Of a stretch of DNA of 37,136 nt, positions 7,383-16,865 are shown piece after piece. The position numbers were made by a program, and so were the translations under genes. Source of the stretch: Magnetococcales bacterium (GTDB lineage Bacteria; Pseudomonadota; Magnetococcia; Magnetococcales; JADFYX01); assembly GCA_015232405.1 (NCBI GenBank), contig JADFZS010000053.1:1-37136 (forward strand), read 5' to 3'. Every line of letters starts with the position of its first letter. The first letter of the stretch is position 1. The notes under the pieces are model-generated. The model saw only the letters and a program-made list of their open reading frames with translations, had not been told where the DNA came from and did not search any database.

Positions 7383-8276
7383 ATGTCAGAAAGTTATTTA
7401 ACAACTTATGAATCTGCTAATTCATCACTATCCACAGGTGATTCAGGATTTCAAAAGTTTCTTAAAGAGGCTTATCAAGCTCCAATGCTCAGTCAGGCCC
7501 AAGAGTATGAGTATGCAACAAGGTTGCGTGAGAAAAATGACCTTGAAGCAGCCCATCTTTTGATCAACTCCTATCTGCGTTATGTGGTAAAGGTTGCCAG
7601 AGAGTATCGCAACTACAATTTGAGTCTTTCGGATATGGTTCAAGAGGGTACGTTGGGCTTGATGCAAGCGGTAAAAAAATTTGATCCCACAAGGGGTAAC
7701 CGTTTGGCTAGTTATGCCATTTGGTGGATCAGGGCTGCTATCCATGACTATATTCTACGCTCCTGGCGTATGGTTAAAATTGCTACTACCCAGCTAAAAA
7801 GGCAGCTGTTTTTTAAACTGCGCCAAGCAAAAGAGTCATCTGCACTGCTAACAGTGGTTGAGGCTGAGGAGCTATCAAAAAAATTTGCTACCGATACCCA
7901 GACCATCCTTGAAGTTGATAGCCGTATGAGTGGATCGGATACCTCTTTAAACCAACCTCTGCTGGATGGTAGTGGTGAGATGATCAACCTGATTGAAGAT
8001 CAAAGACCAAACCAAGAGGCTTCGGTTATTGCAAATGATCAAAAGGATAAAATACATGGGTTTCTCAAACGGGGAATTGAGCAGTTGAACCCTCGTGAGC
8101 AGTTGATTATTTCTAGTAGATTTTTGCAAAGCCAGAGTGAAACCTTGGAGACTCTTTCTGCTAAACTGTCCATAAGCAGGGAGCGGGTACGGCAGATTGA
8201 AGGGGCAGCTCTTAAAAAACTAAAAAAATTCTTTCAAGATATACCAGGTGGTCATGATCTGGTTTTGGAAATGTAA
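7383..8276 (+). CDS. rpoH: RNA polymerase heat-shock sigma factor RpoH (sigma-32)
   Basis: A 297-residue group 3 sigma factor that directs RNA polymerase to heat-shock promoters. Region 2 is complete (LLINSYLRYVVKVAREYRNY, LSDMVQEGTLGLMQAVKKFD, then SYAIWWIRAAIHDYIL). The RpoH-specific box is seen as QLKRQLFFKLRQAK. Region 4 ends in the helix-turn-helix TLSAKLSISRERVRQIEGAALKK with minor wording differences. The start is supported by GGAG eight bases upstream. It has its own sigma-32-type promoter and faces hsp20 divergently. A 13-bp hairpin follows at 8310-8340. In E. coli, RpoH is controlled by translation and chaperone-linked proteolysis; here the sequence adds a visible transcriptional feedback loop. 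Confidence 0.95.
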   Translation: MSESYLTTYESANSSLSTGDSGFQKFLKEAYQAPMLSQAQEYEYATRLREKNDLEAAHLLINSYLRYVVKVAREYRNYNLSLSDMVQEGTLGLMQAVKKFDPTRGNRLASYAIWWIRAAIHDYILRSWRMVKIATTQLKRQLFFKLRQAKESSALLTVVEAEELSKKFATDTQTILEVDSRMSGSDTSLNQPLLDGSGEMINLIEDQRPNQEASVIANDQKDKIHGFLKRGIEQLNPREQLIISSRFLQSQSETLETLSAKLSISRERVRQIEGAALKKLKKFFQDIPGGHDLVLEM

Positions 8277-8309
8277 AAGATACCCTTAACCATAAAGGTA
8301 TTATCAATT

Positions 8310-8340
8310 AGGTTTGCCACAAAATAATTGTGACAAACCT
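8310..8340. terminator. Hairpin between convergent genes (possible bidirectional terminator)
   Basis: AGGTTTG, one mismatch, CACAA, a 5-base AATAA loop, TTGTG, one mismatch, CAAACCT. The strong stem sits between the rpoH stop and the stop of the minus-strand gene at 8370. There is no long T run, so it may stabilise or help terminate transcripts rather than be a classical intrinsic terminator. Confidence 0.5.
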
Positions 8341-8369
8341 CTACCCTGTTTCCTCTCTTATGGTAGACA

Positions 8370-8621
8370 TCAGGTGGAGATATCCAAGCCAAGTGGGTGG
8401 GATTTTCGTTCCACTCCCCCATTTGGGTAACGGCTAAATAGCTCTGATACTTTATGCTCTATCGCTTCTTTGGAAGCATCGCCACTAAACCCTGGTCCAT
8501 CATCATCATCTAGCACCGGGGAGCTGCTCTGGGGCGGAGTATCAAATTTTGCACTGTTGTACTTATCTACCACACCATTGAGGTGAGGTACATAGTTATT
8601 GGTTTGAATTGAGTTTAACAT
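8370..8621 (-). CDS. Small hypothetical protein, 83 aa
   Basis: Family not recognised. Two ATGs lie nine bases apart; the downstream one at 8621 (MLNSIQTNNYVPHLNGVVDK) is chosen because it puts nine bases between itself and the AGAGG ribosome site, which touches the first ATG. The protein has no membrane segment. It has a polar N-terminus, a low-complexity Pro/Ser then Asp-rich linker (TPPQSSSPVLDDDDGPG), and a helical C-terminal part (ASKEAIEHKVSELFSRYPNG). This is the profile of a small linker or regulatory protein. It is a single gene, convergent with rpoH, and a small hairpin (8656-8674) lies in its leader. Confidence 0.65.
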   Translation of the reverse strand: MLNSIQTNNYVPHLNGVVDKYNSAKFDTPPQSSSPVLDDDDGPGFSGDASKEAIEHKVSELFSRYPNGGVERKSHPLGLDIST

Positions 8622-8824
8622 TTTTCCCATCCTCTTCTATTAAGTGTAGATATTTAGGCTTTGTTATCAAGCCTCCTTTAAGATATTTATCGGATGATTC
8701 ATAATTGAGCAAAAGTAAAAAAGTGAAATTTACGATTATTTAATGAAAACCATCGGTGGGATAAATAATATGGTTTTTAACAAAGATATTTTAATGCTAC
8801 AATCAAGAAGGTTTATTGGTTAAA

Positions 8825-8872
8825 CCTAGAAACAGCAGTTGTCAGCACGCACCGCCAACCGCCGTTTCTAGG
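8825..8872 (-). mobile_element. 48-bp palindromic element, copy 1, with 5-bp target duplication
   Basis: Starts CCTAGAAAC and ends GTTTCTAGG. Its 17-base terminal arms pair along their full length except at two positions that become G-U pairs in the RNA of the opposite strand. It is the reverse complement of 27272-27319 except for one base (C at 8846). The five bases on each side are identical (TTAAA at 8820-8824 and 8873-8877), as expected for target-site duplication. It lies 28 bp upstream of the NUDIX start, in that gene's leader or promoter. Confidence 0.8.
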
Positions 8873-8900
8873 TTAAAGGAAGATTAAAGGGGAGTTTTTG

Positions 8901-9326
8901 ATGGAGGAAAAACCAAGTTATTATTATAAACAATCGGCAGTTATACCATTTCGCAGAAATGGAGATGATCTACAAATATTAATGATCACATCCCGCAAGA
9001 AAAAACGTTGGATCATCCCCAAAGGGATTGTTGAACCACATCTTTCGGCCCCAGATTCTGCGGCTAAAGAGGCACTGGAGGAGGGGGGGATTAAAGGCAA
9101 TACCCACCCTAAAGCAATAGGTAATTATAGCTATGTAAAGTGGGGTGGAATCTGTAAGGCAGAGGTCTATGTCATGGAGGTTACCCAGGTATTGGAGCAG
9201 TGGGAAGAGGATTTCCGTGATAGAATTTGGTTGGGACTTCCCCAAGCCATAGAACGAATAAGAGAAGAAGAGCTAAAGGAGATCTGTGACAAACTGCCAA
9301 AATTTCTGCAAGAGCATGGTATTTGA
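8901..9326 (+). CDS. NUDIX hydrolase (DIPP/MutT-like)
   Basis: A 141-residue soluble pyrophosphohydrolase. The core reads WIIPKGIVEPHLSAPDSAAK followed by EALEEGGI, matching the C-terminal REUxEEGU half of the NUDIX box with K for R. The mid-box glutamate is replaced by L, as in the PKGxxEPxxSxxxSAxKEAxEEAG subgroup that resembles diphosphoinositol and dinucleoside polyphosphate hydrolases. The substrate cannot be told from sequence; nucleotide polyphosphates are likely. ATG at 8901 is preferred over the TTG just before it because AAAGGGGAG sits at the right distance. The 48-bp mobile element sits immediately upstream and may supply or disrupt its expression signals. Confidence 0.88.
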   Translation: MEEKPSYYYKQSAVIPFRRNGDDLQILMITSRKKKRWIIPKGIVEPHLSAPDSAAKEALEEGGIKGNTHPKAIGNYSYVKWGGICKAEVYVMEVTQVLEQWEEDFRDRIWLGLPQAIERIREEELKEICDKLPKFLQEHGI

Positions 9327-9339
9327 AAATAAATAGCAA

Positions 9340-9972
9340 CTATATAAATCTGCCGTGTGAAAAATATTTATGGGATAACGCAGCGACTTCATTGGAGAAA
9401 ACCAGGCCCATATGGTTGTTGTTTACTTCGATGTGTTGAGCATTGGCAATTTTTGTCTCTGCAACAGCTACAGTACCATCGTTTGGTAGGGGGGGAGCAA
9501 AGAGTAGCCGTGAAATTCCCACAGCATTGTTTCCGGCAATAATGCCAACCTCAATATTGTCAGGCAGGGTTTTAGGGCCACCGTTCAAAAGAGCATTATC
9601 CATTGATCCACCAAGTATAGTTGGCCCAAGCCATGGAATTTCAGCTATTTTTCTGGCTGTGTGAGATCCCAGAAAAGGTGTGCCTACAGCTACCATGCGC
9701 AGGTTGTTGATATCGGTGTGTCGATGCAAAGTGTGGAGAGCCAGCACCCCACCAAGGCTATGACAAAAAAGATAATATGGTTTCTCTATATTATTGAGAA
9801 AGTTAGCAAAATTATCAATATTTTGGGTTAGTTCAACTTTTACCGTTGGATAACGGAAAAACTCCACCCCATAGCCAAACTTTTTAAACTTTTTAGCCAT
9901 CCAGCCAAGTTCCAGACCTGTCATCCATAGACCATGCACCATGACAACTGTTTTGTTAATAGAGCTGTTCAT
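9340..9972 (-). CDS. Alpha/beta hydrolase (PGAP1/lipase-like)
   Basis: A 210-residue serine hydrolase without signal peptide. The oxyanion region is VVMVHGLW; the nucleophile elbow is FCHSLGG (S72), where the usual first glycine of GHSLGG is cysteine. D165 lies in NDGTVAVAET and H187 in NNNHMG, completing a Ser-Asp-His triad. The spacing and the DGTV motif are typical of lipase/esterase proteins related to the PGAP1 and triacylglycerol lipase groups; the physiological ester is unknown. Its ATG lies inside the last 17 bp of the upstream aminopeptidase gene (the ATG is in the TCTGATGAA of that gene), so the two are translationally coupled. No separate ribosome site is visible. Confidence 0.87.
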   Translation of the reverse strand: MNSSINKTVVMVHGLWMTGLELGWMAKKFKKFGYGVEFFRYPTVKVELTQNIDNFANFLNNIEKPYYLFCHSLGGVLALHTLHRHTDINNLRMVAVGTPFLGSHTARKIAEIPWLGPTILGGSMDNALLNGGPKTLPDNIEVGIIAGNNAVGISRLLFAPPLPNDGTVAVAETKIANAQHIEVNNNHMGLVFSNEVAALSHKYFSHGRFI

Positions 9973-10990
9973 CAGATATACTTGCAAGGGTGTTTATCAT
10001 CTTCTCTCTTTTTGCTGGCTCTGCTTTGGCAATTTTATCCACGGTTTTGTGGAATTTTGCCATATCTCTACCAACTTTTATAAAAATATCCATAAATTGC
10101 CCAACAAGGCGACCGTAGGTGTTTGCTGAGTTGAGCTTGGCATTGTTTAAATCTCTAGAAAACCAACCTTTGGGCCACATATTGCCATACTTTTGTATGC
10201 CATCTGCTATTATCTGATCTTTTTGCTTCTGTTTCTGGCTTTGGTTCAAACTAGATCCATAGAGAGTTTCCATCTGCTTGGTCATGGTCTGGACATTTTT
10301 GATAAACTCTTGTTTTTCATCTAGTTGCCGTTTTATTTTTTGCAAATCCTGGCTGTTGCCATGTTTCTTGTACCATAAAAGTAAACCAATTTGACTCACC
10401 GCCACAGCATATGACTCATTAAATGTTGGGTCGTCTGCTACATATAGCTTTTGATGGGCCAGTTCATGAAATATCAAAGCAATTAATTTTTCATCTGCAA
10501 AATGGATAAATGTGTTTAATAACGGATCATCAAACCAGCCCAGTGTTGAATATGCAGGAGAGCCGTCTACAAAAACATCAAAACCCTGTATTTCTAGTTT
10601 TTCTCCATATTTATGGGCATCAGCTTTGCTAAAATAACCCAGATATTCCAGACAACCAGTAACGGGAAAGCACCATTTTTTAGGAGTTAAGGCAAATGGT
10701 TGAGCAGCAAACACAACCCAGGTGGCTTTGTGCCGCTTAAGATCGGCGTATGTGGTATAACTGCCCTTGGTGGGTAAATGTAGGGTTTTTGCTGCAAATT
10801 CACGATATTGTGCTGTTTTTTCAAGCTGTTTTTTTAACTTTATCGGTGTTTTTTCGTCTTTTATCAACTGTTGAATGGAAACTCTTCTGTTTAATAGGTC
10901 TAAATGGCCATTTATGGTTTGATAATAGTATGATGGGCCGAGGCAACCAGATAAAATTGGCAGTAAAAACATATATACTCTGTTGACCAT
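9956..10990 (-). CDS. Predicted zinc aminopeptidase, lipoprotein (PF10023-like)
   Basis: A 344-residue predicted lipoprotein: signal sequence MVNRVYMFLLPILSGC with lipobox LSGC and lipidated C16. With Leu after the cysteine it should go to the outer membrane. The body matches the predicted-aminopeptidase family: SAYSTLGWFDDPLLNTF-like segment (SPAYSTLGWFDDPLLNT), then HELAHQ (H175, E176, H179) and FNESYA with E192 as the probable third zinc ligand. The metallopeptidase role is known only by family prediction. The start is supported by AAGGAG upstream. It overlaps the downstream hydrolase by 17 bp, forming a two-gene envelope or periplasm-related unit. Confidence 0.9.
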   Translation of the reverse strand: MVNRVYMFLLPILSGCLGPSYYYQTINGHLDLLNRRVSIQQLIKDEKTPIKLKKQLEKTAQYREFAAKTLHLPTKGSYTTYADLKRHKATWVVFAAQPFALTPKKWCFPVTGCLEYLGYFSKADAHKYGEKLEIQGFDVFVDGSPAYSTLGWFDDPLLNTFIHFADEKLIALIFHELAHQKLYVADDPTFNESYAVAVSQIGLLLWYKKHGNSQDLQKIKRQLDEKQEFIKNVQTMTKQMETLYGSSLNQSQKQKQKDQIIADGIQKYGNMWPKGWFSRDLNNAKLNSANTYGRLVGQFMDIFIKVGRDMAKFHKTVDKIAKAEPAKREKMINTLASISDEQLY

Positions 10991-11264
10991 TCTGATCTCT
11001 CCTTAGAGAAACTACTAACCTGTACAAACATAGCAAACAGTCCATATTATGTTGCTAAAACAGCATGTATACTCACTTATTCTATAACAGAAGCAGATTT
11101 TTCAACATCAAAACTGTAACTGTTGTAGAATGGTGTCGCTGAGATATGGTTATTTGTAGTTTTTTTATATGGGTCTGAGTGGTATAAAATTTTGAAAATA
11201 TTGTATAAATACCTAATTAAACCTAAATGAACACTAGATTAACCTCATTGTTGGCAGTGAAATT

Positions 11265-14108
11265 ATGTCATTGATAGTTGATGAATTTCAATTTTATGAA
11301 GAAAAGGGCGAAAAATCAAATTTAGCCGCTTCTGTGCAACAGTCATGGAAAATTTTAGTTGTTGATGATGATAGAGATATCCACAAACTAACTGCCATGG
11401 TTCTAAGGGATATGGTTTTTGAAGACTCCCCCTTGGAGATGCTATCGGCATTTTCTGGTAAAGAGAGCATCGAGATTATGCGCTCCAACCCTGATATTGC
11501 GGTATTGCTGTTAGATGTAGTGATGGAGACAGATTACGCTGGCCTTGATGTTGTGCGCTATGTTAGAGAGGAGCTGAAAAATATCTACGTGCGAATTATT
11601 TTACGCACAGGCCAATCTGGACAGGCTCCAGAAAATGAAGTTATAAAAAACTATGATATCAACGATTATCGAGAGAAAACAGATCTAACAGCAACCAAAC
11701 TAACCTCCTCAGTTACCTCTGCGTTGCGTTCCTACCGGGATATAAAAAAGATTGAGAGTCTATCATCTTCCAATAAAGAGTTGGAGAGAATGTTTGCCGT
11801 GGTTGCACAACGGACAACGGCATTAAACAAGGCAAGAGAGGCCGCTGATCTGGCTAACAGATCCAAGAGTGAATTTTTGGCAAATATGAGCCATGAAATT
11901 CGTACACCAATGAATGCCATCATGGGAATGGGGCATCTACTTTCAAAAACAAAACTTACACCAAAACAGGGTGATTATCTAAATAAAATTCAAGGGGCCG
12001 CCCGTTCTCTTTTGGGAATTTTAAATGATATTCTGGATTTTTCCAAGATAGAGGCCAATAAGCTCCATTTAGAAGAGGTGGAGTTCAACTTAGAAGATAC
12101 CCTCAACTATGTTTCTGATCTGGTGGTTAGCAAAGCTGAGGCAAAGGGGATTGAGTTTTTAAACTATTGCAGTCCCGATACCCCATACCATCTAATTGGT
12201 GATCCTACACGGTTGGGGCAGGTATTGGTCAACCTCGCCAACAACGCGGTAAAATTCACTGAAAAAGGTGAAATTATCATCTCTGTTGAACCACAACACC
12301 AAACACCTAGTTTTGTCTGGATGAAATTTACCGTGCAGGATACAGGTATTGGACTAACCTATGAGCAGACAAAAAATCTCTTCCAGGCATTTAGTCAGGC
12401 CGACACCTCCACAACCAGAAAATATGGTGGTACGGGACTTGGGCTGTCAATCTGTGAACGGTTGGTTGGGATGATGGGTGGAAAGATCACAATTGACAGT
12501 GAGTTTGGTAAGGGTAGCTCTTTTTCGTTTACCGCATCTTTTAGAATACAGGATAAAGTTACCAAAAAACCCCAGGAAAAACTTGTTGAGCATGGCAAGT
12601 TGCGAATTATGGTTGTTGATGATAATGCCTCGTCTCTGGATATTCTACAGGAGCTTTTAACCTCTTTCTCTTATGATGTTACCCCGTTGGATTCTGGCAT
12701 GGCAGCCCTAAATGAGCTTAAAAGGGTTAACAAAACAACTGAGAATCCCTATGATCTGATTTTAATGGATCTGCAAATGCCGGATCTGGACGGTATTGAT
12801 ACTTCCAAGTTGATAAAAGAACAGACATTTTTTGCGGATATTCCCACCATAATAATGGTGACTTCACACTCCCAAGATGAGGTGGCACAACGGGCAGAAA
12901 AAGCAGGGTTGGATGGTTTTCTCGCCAAGCCAGTTAGTCCATCAACACTTTTGGATGCAATATCTCTGCATTTTGATACACAACCCAACCAGATTACTTC
13001 CAACCATGAACTAAACAGTCAACATGAGATAAAAATACGGGAAACTCTAGCAGGAGCCAAAATACTGTTGGCAGAAGATAACAGTATAAACCAACAGGTA
13101 GCCAAAGAGATTATTGAGGATCTTGGTCTACATGTTGATGTGGTTGATAATGGTCAAAAAGCTGTTGATACACTAACACAGAACATCGATAAATATGAGT
13201 TGGTTTTTATGGACCTCCAGATGCCGGAGATGGACGGTTATGAGGCGACAAAACAGCTACGAACTAACAGCTTGACCAAAAAAATTCCAATTATCGCCAT
13301 GACCTCCCACGCCATGGTTGGTGATAAAGAGAAATGTTTAAGAGCAGGCATGAATGATCATGTGGCAAAACCCATAGAGCTAGAACAGCTCTATGAATGT
13401 CTTACTAAATGGCTTGAACCACGCACAGTAGATCCCGAGACAATTGTAATTGATAAAGAAAGGGATAAAGAGGATGATCTGCTGCTCCCTGATAATCTTC
13501 CCGGTATAGATGTTGATGATGCTTTGGGACGGGTAAGGGGCAACAAAAGGTTGTTTAGAGATTTATTAATTACTTTTAAACAGCGGGAGGCTGAAACAGC
13601 CAACAAGGTTATACAAGCTCTGAGTGAAAATAATCGAGAGTTGGCACTGCGTCTTGTCCACACTATCAAAGGTAGCTCTGGTAATATCGGAGCTTGGGGG
13701 CTATCAAATTCTGCCAAGGATCTTGAGCAGACAATCAAAGATGGCAGCCAACACTATCTACATGTTGCCTTGCGACAGTTTAAAAGAAACCTCTACCCTG
13801 TTTTGGAGTCTGCCAGAAAACTTGAGGAGGGGGAGGGAGACTCCATAGAGTATGGTCAACAAGATGTGGGAGAAATTGATGTCTCAGAGGTAACACAGAC
13901 GATTGTACAATTGCACAATGCTCTTAAAATGAATGATATGCGGGCGGTAAGGCATCTACAGTCTCTGGAGGAACAGCTGATGGGTCATGAATTTGGAGAG
14001 GAGCTAGAGGAGTTGAAAAAAGATATTAAAGGGCTAAATTATATCAAGGCCACAAATTCATTGGCAGCAGTTGCTGGTAAGTTAAACATATCTATAGATA
14101 TTGGTTGA
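11265..14108 (+). CDS. Hybrid histidine kinase (REC-HisKA-HATPase-REC-REC-Hpt)
   Basis: A 947-residue soluble phosphorelay kinase and first gene of a seven-gene signalling operon. Order: N-terminal receiver (about 27-155, D84, with an unusual METDYAG in place of MPxxxG), coiled coil (160-200), HisKA with H210 (SHEIRTPMN), HATPase_c with N box [10 protein letters not shown]1 DTGIGL and G2 GGTGLGLS, receivers with D502 and D650, an Hpt domain with H799 (HTIKGSSGN), and an 80-residue helical tail. All relay residues are intact. The input is presumably another protein acting on the N-terminal receiver, because no sensor or membrane domain is present. The ribosome site is weak, and no promoter could be identified in the 274 bp upstream. 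Confidence 0.95.
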   Translation: MSLIVDEFQFYEEKGEKSNLAASVQQSWKILVVDDDRDIHKLTAMVLRDMVFEDSPLEMLSAFSGKESIEIMRSNPDIAVLLLDVVMETDYAGLDVVRYVREELKNIYVRIILRTGQSGQAPENEVIKNYDINDYREKTDLTATKLTSSVTSALRSYRDIKKIESLSSSNKELERMFAVVAQRTTALNKAREAADLANRSKSEFLANMSHEIRTPMNAIMGMGHLLSKTKLTPKQGDYLNKIQGAARSLLGILNDILDFSKIEANKLHLEEVEFNLEDTLNYVSDLVVSKAEAKGIEFLNYCSPDTPYHLIGDPTRLGQVLVNLANNAVKFTEKGEIIISVEPQHQTPSFVWMKFTVQDTGIGLTYEQTKNLFQAFSQADTSTTRKYGGTGLGLSICERLVGMMGGKITIDSEFGKGSSFSFTASFRIQDKVTKKPQEKLVEHGKLRIMVVDDNASSLDILQELLTSFSYDVTPLDSGMAALNELKRVNKTTENPYDLILMDLQMPDLDGIDTSKLIKEQTFFADIPTIIMVTSHSQDEVAQRAEKAGLDGFLAKPVSPSTLLDAISLHFDTQPNQITSNHELNSQHEIKIRETLAGAKILLAEDNSINQQVAKEIIEDLGLHVDVVDNGQKAVDTLTQNIDKYELVFMDLQMPEMDGYEATKQLRTNSLTKKIPIIAMTSHAMVGDKEKCLRAGMNDHVAKPIELEQLYECLTKWLEPRTVDPETIVIDKERDKEDDLLLPDNLPGIDVDDALGRVRGNKRLFRDLLITFKQREAETANKVIQALSENNRELALRLVHTIKGSSGNIGAWGLSNSAKDLEQTIKDGSQHYLHVALRQFKRNLYPVLESARKLEEGEGDSIEYGQQDVGEIDVSEVTQTIVQLHNALKMNDMRAVRHLQSLEEQLMGHEFGEELEELKKDIKGLNYIKATNSLAAVAGKLNISIDIG

Positions 14109-14157
14109 TATGCCAAGCCCACGAAGTTTTAAAAAATATCAATAAAAAGGATGCCTG

Positions 14158-15342
14158 ATGGATAATGCTTTAACTGAGGAGCCTTATTTACAGACAATAT
14201 TGATTGTAGATGATGAGGCAAACAATATTTCAATTTTAAATGAGATATTGCAGGATGACTATCGTATTTTATTTGCTTTTAACGGGCCGGATGCAATTAA
14301 TCTTTGTAAAAATTATAAACCAGACCTGATTTTGTTGGATATTATAATGCCTGATATGACTGGATATGAGGTGTGTAAAAGTCTAAAAAAAGATCAACTT
14401 ACAACAGAGGTTCCGATAATATTTATAAGTGCACTGGAAAAGGCAGAGGATAAAGTAAGAGGGTTTGATGCAGGTGGTGTTGACTATATTACCAAACCTT
14501 TTGAAGTACCTGAGGTTCAGGCGCGAATAAAAACCCATTTGACAATATATGATTTAAAAAGAGAGCTGGTTAAACAGAACCAACAGCTACGCACAGCTCA
14601 AAAAGAGTTGGAATACCACCATACCAGGCTTCTGCAAGAACGACATTTTATTGAAGAGATTTTGGTCAACATACGTAGGGTAGAAAATATAGATACGGAT
14701 AATCTAAGCTATCTGATGGAGTCTGTAGAGACAACAACAGGGGATTTTCTTTTTTCTAAAAAAAGGGCCGATGGAGTACAAAATATTTTGGTAGGTGATT
14801 TTACCGGACATGGTTTGCAATCTGCTGTTGGGGGACCTGTGGTATATGACCTGTTTACCAGCAGAACCGCCCAAGGCGCAGGTATGGCAGATATAATGGG
14901 GGAGATAAATGTTAAATTGCTGGAAATACTGCCAAGCGGTACTTTTTTGGCAGCTTGTGGGGTGGAGCTAAACAGCGATAATAAAGAGTGCTTGCTTTGG
15001 AATTGTGGTATGCCGTCTATTTTGATTTTCCGTGGTGGTAAACTACTCGACACCATTAAATCCCATGAGATGGCGTTAGGTATTACCAAAAATAATGGAA
15101 TTGCCTGTAATAATAAAAAGTTGGAACTGCAAACAGGTGATCGTATTTTTGCCTATTCTGATGGTATTGTAGAGGCCATAAGCCCTGAAAATAAAATGTT
15201 TGGTGAAGAGCGTTTGATCTCCACATTAAGTGAGATGATTATGCAAAAACAGGAGCTGGATAATTTAAAAGATATTTTAAATCAGTTTCGTGAAAGTACT
15301 ATTTGTGAAGATGATATCACTATTGTCGATATTAGCATTTAA
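14158..15342 (+). CDS. Response regulator with PP2C/SpoIIE phosphatase output
   Basis: A 394-residue regulator. The receiver (about 14-130) has the DDE acid pair and D61 (LLDIIMPDMTG). A short coiled linker (140-175) follows, then a PPM/SpoIIE phosphatase domain with TTGDF, VGDFTGHG, YSDGIVEA and CEDDIT, so the metal-binding aspartates are present. RsbU-type proteins dephosphorylate anti-sigma-factor antagonists; no partner switch pair (STAS plus anti-sigma kinase) lies in the window, so the target is unknown. It lies 49 bp after the first kinase behind an AAGGA ribosome site and is probably phosphorylated by a kinase of this operon. Confidence 0.94.
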   Translation: MDNALTEEPYLQTILIVDDEANNISILNEILQDDYRILFAFNGPDAINLCKNYKPDLILLDIIMPDMTGYEVCKSLKKDQLTTEVPIIFISALEKAEDKVRGFDAGGVDYITKPFEVPEVQARIKTHLTIYDLKRELVKQNQQLRTAQKELEYHHTRLLQERHFIEEILVNIRRVENIDTDNLSYLMESVETTTGDFLFSKKRADGVQNILVGDFTGHGLQSAVGGPVVYDLFTSRTAQGAGMADIMGEINVKLLEILPSGTFLAACGVELNSDNKECLLWNCGMPSILIFRGGKLLDTIKSHEMALGITKNNGIACNNKKLELQTGDRIFAYSDGIVEAISPENKMFGEERLISTLSEMIMQKQELDNLKDILNQFRESTICEDDITIVDISI

Positions 15343-15367
15343 CCCAATATAAATTGTTAGGATACCA

Positions 15368-16816
15368 ATGGGTAACGTGGATACTAATGAAGAAGAAAAG
15401 TTGGTTCTAATTGTAGATGATGAACTTGGTAACATAGAGCTGCTCAACGAAACCTTGCAAGATGAATTCCGGGTACTGTTTGCCACAAATGGTGCTCAGT
15501 GTATACAGATCGCAAACCGGGAAAAGCCGGACTTGATTCTCCTTGATATCATGATGCCGGGTATGGATGGGTACGAAGTCTGTCGTCAGCTAAAACTTGA
15601 TGACAGTCTTATCAATATTCCCCTGTTTTTTATAACTGCAATGAACGACCCGGAAGATGAAAAGGCCGGGTTGGAGTTGGGGGCAGACGACTACATCACT
15701 AAACCAATAAGCCCTTCGTTGGTTAAAGCACGGATAAAAAACCGTTTAAAGCTCAAGGAGGCTGAAAACCGGGTTCGCCGACTCAACGCTGATATGAAAC
15801 GCAGCCTGGAAAATCAAGAGATTCTCTTGGCACTATTAAAAATTGCTTTAGAGCCAATATCTCTAAAAGAGCAGCTTGATAAAGCGTTGCGCATCATAAT
15901 ATCCCTGCCATGGCTCTCCTCTAAAGCAAAAGGCTCTATTTTTCTTTTTGATGAAAAATCAAAGGAACTGGTATTAACAGCACAAAAAGGGTTGGACCCT
16001 TTTCTGCAAAAGGCATGTGCCAGAATCATGGTCGGCTATTGCCACTGTGGCACTGCTGCCAAAGAGTTTAAAACGGTGTACTCTCCAGGTATTGATAAAA
16101 AACATGATACCATGTTTGATGGTATGGAACCCCATGGACACTACTGTGTTCCTGTTATCTATCATAAAAAAATGTTAGGGGTGATCAACTGCTATATACC
16201 CCATGGTTATGAGAAGAAACAAAATGATATTGAGGTACTAGAAGCAATCGCCAATACCATGGCTGGGCTTATTGAGAGAAAAAAGGTGGAACAACAACTG
16301 GAACATCTGGCCCACCACGACACTTTAACCGATCTTCCCAACCGATTTTTGTATATGGAACATCTAACAACCCAGATAGCTCGCGCCCGTCGGGATAAAA
16401 GTCATCTGGCTGTTTTGTTGATTGATCTAGACCGTTTTAAACAGGTAAACGACACCCTGGGCCATGATATTGGCGACCTGTTGTTAATTGAGGTTTCAAC
16501 CAGGATAATAAGTTGTTTGCGTGAATCTGATATTGTTGCCAGACTAGGTGGTGACGAATTTACCGTTACCCTGCCTTCTATCACCCTGAGTGAAGATGCC
16601 GGGGTTGTGGCAAAAAAAATTATATCTGAGCTAACAAGACCTTTTTTACTTAACGGGCATGAGTGTAACATCGGATCAAGTATAGGTATTAGTATGTACC
16701 CTGGGGATGGCAAAAGCCCTGAAGATCTTCTTAAAAAGGCTGATGTCGCCATGTATTCGGTAAAACAAGATGGTAGGAACAGCTATTTATATTATGAACA
16801 AATAGCTAAAAACTGA
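15368..16816 (+). CDS. Response regulator diguanylate cyclase (REC-GAF-GGDEF)
   Basis: A 482-residue c-di-GMP synthase. The receiver (about 12-130) has D60 (LLDIMMPGMDG); a GAF domain (about 160-305, with GYCHCG and a hydrophobic core) follows; the GGDEF domain starts near 320 (HHDTLTDLPNR) and has the active site GGDEF at 394-398. Five residues upstream lies RESD, an intact inhibitory I-site (RxxD), so feedback inhibition by c-di-GMP is expected. There is no EAL domain. The start follows the PP2C gene by 25 bp with AGGA at good spacing. The receiver closely resembles that of the preceding gene, which suggests duplication. Confidence 0.95.
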   Translation: MGNVDTNEEEKLVLIVDDELGNIELLNETLQDEFRVLFATNGAQCIQIANREKPDLILLDIMMPGMDGYEVCRQLKLDDSLINIPLFFITAMNDPEDEKAGLELGADDYITKPISPSLVKARIKNRLKLKEAENRVRRLNADMKRSLENQEILLALLKIALEPISLKEQLDKALRIIISLPWLSSKAKGSIFLFDEKSKELVLTAQKGLDPFLQKACARIMVGYCHCGTAAKEFKTVYSPGIDKKHDTMFDGMEPHGHYCVPVIYHKKMLGVINCYIPHGYEKKQNDIEVLEAIANTMAGLIERKKVEQQLEHLAHHDTLTDLPNRFLYMEHLTTQIARARRDKSHLAVLLIDLDRFKQVNDTLGHDIGDLLLIEVSTRIISCLRESDIVARLGGDEFTVTLPSITLSEDAGVVAKKIISELTRPFLLNGHECNIGSSIGISMYPGDGKSPEDLLKKADVAMYSVKQDGRNSYLYYEQIAKN

Positions 16817-16865
16817 TAGCTGAAAAAAGTTGTCGGTCACCTTTTTTTGTAAAAGTGATTTTAAA

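Noticed and set aside
8825-8872. Integron attC site or CRISPR repeat
   Set aside because: It lacks the R'/R'' core sequences of attC sites, no spacer array exists, and the flanking 5-bp duplications fit transposition better.
14709-15089. 126-codon minus-strand ORF opposite the PP2C gene
   Set aside because: It is antisense to a domain with conserved phosphatase motifs and has no ribosome site or recognisable family.
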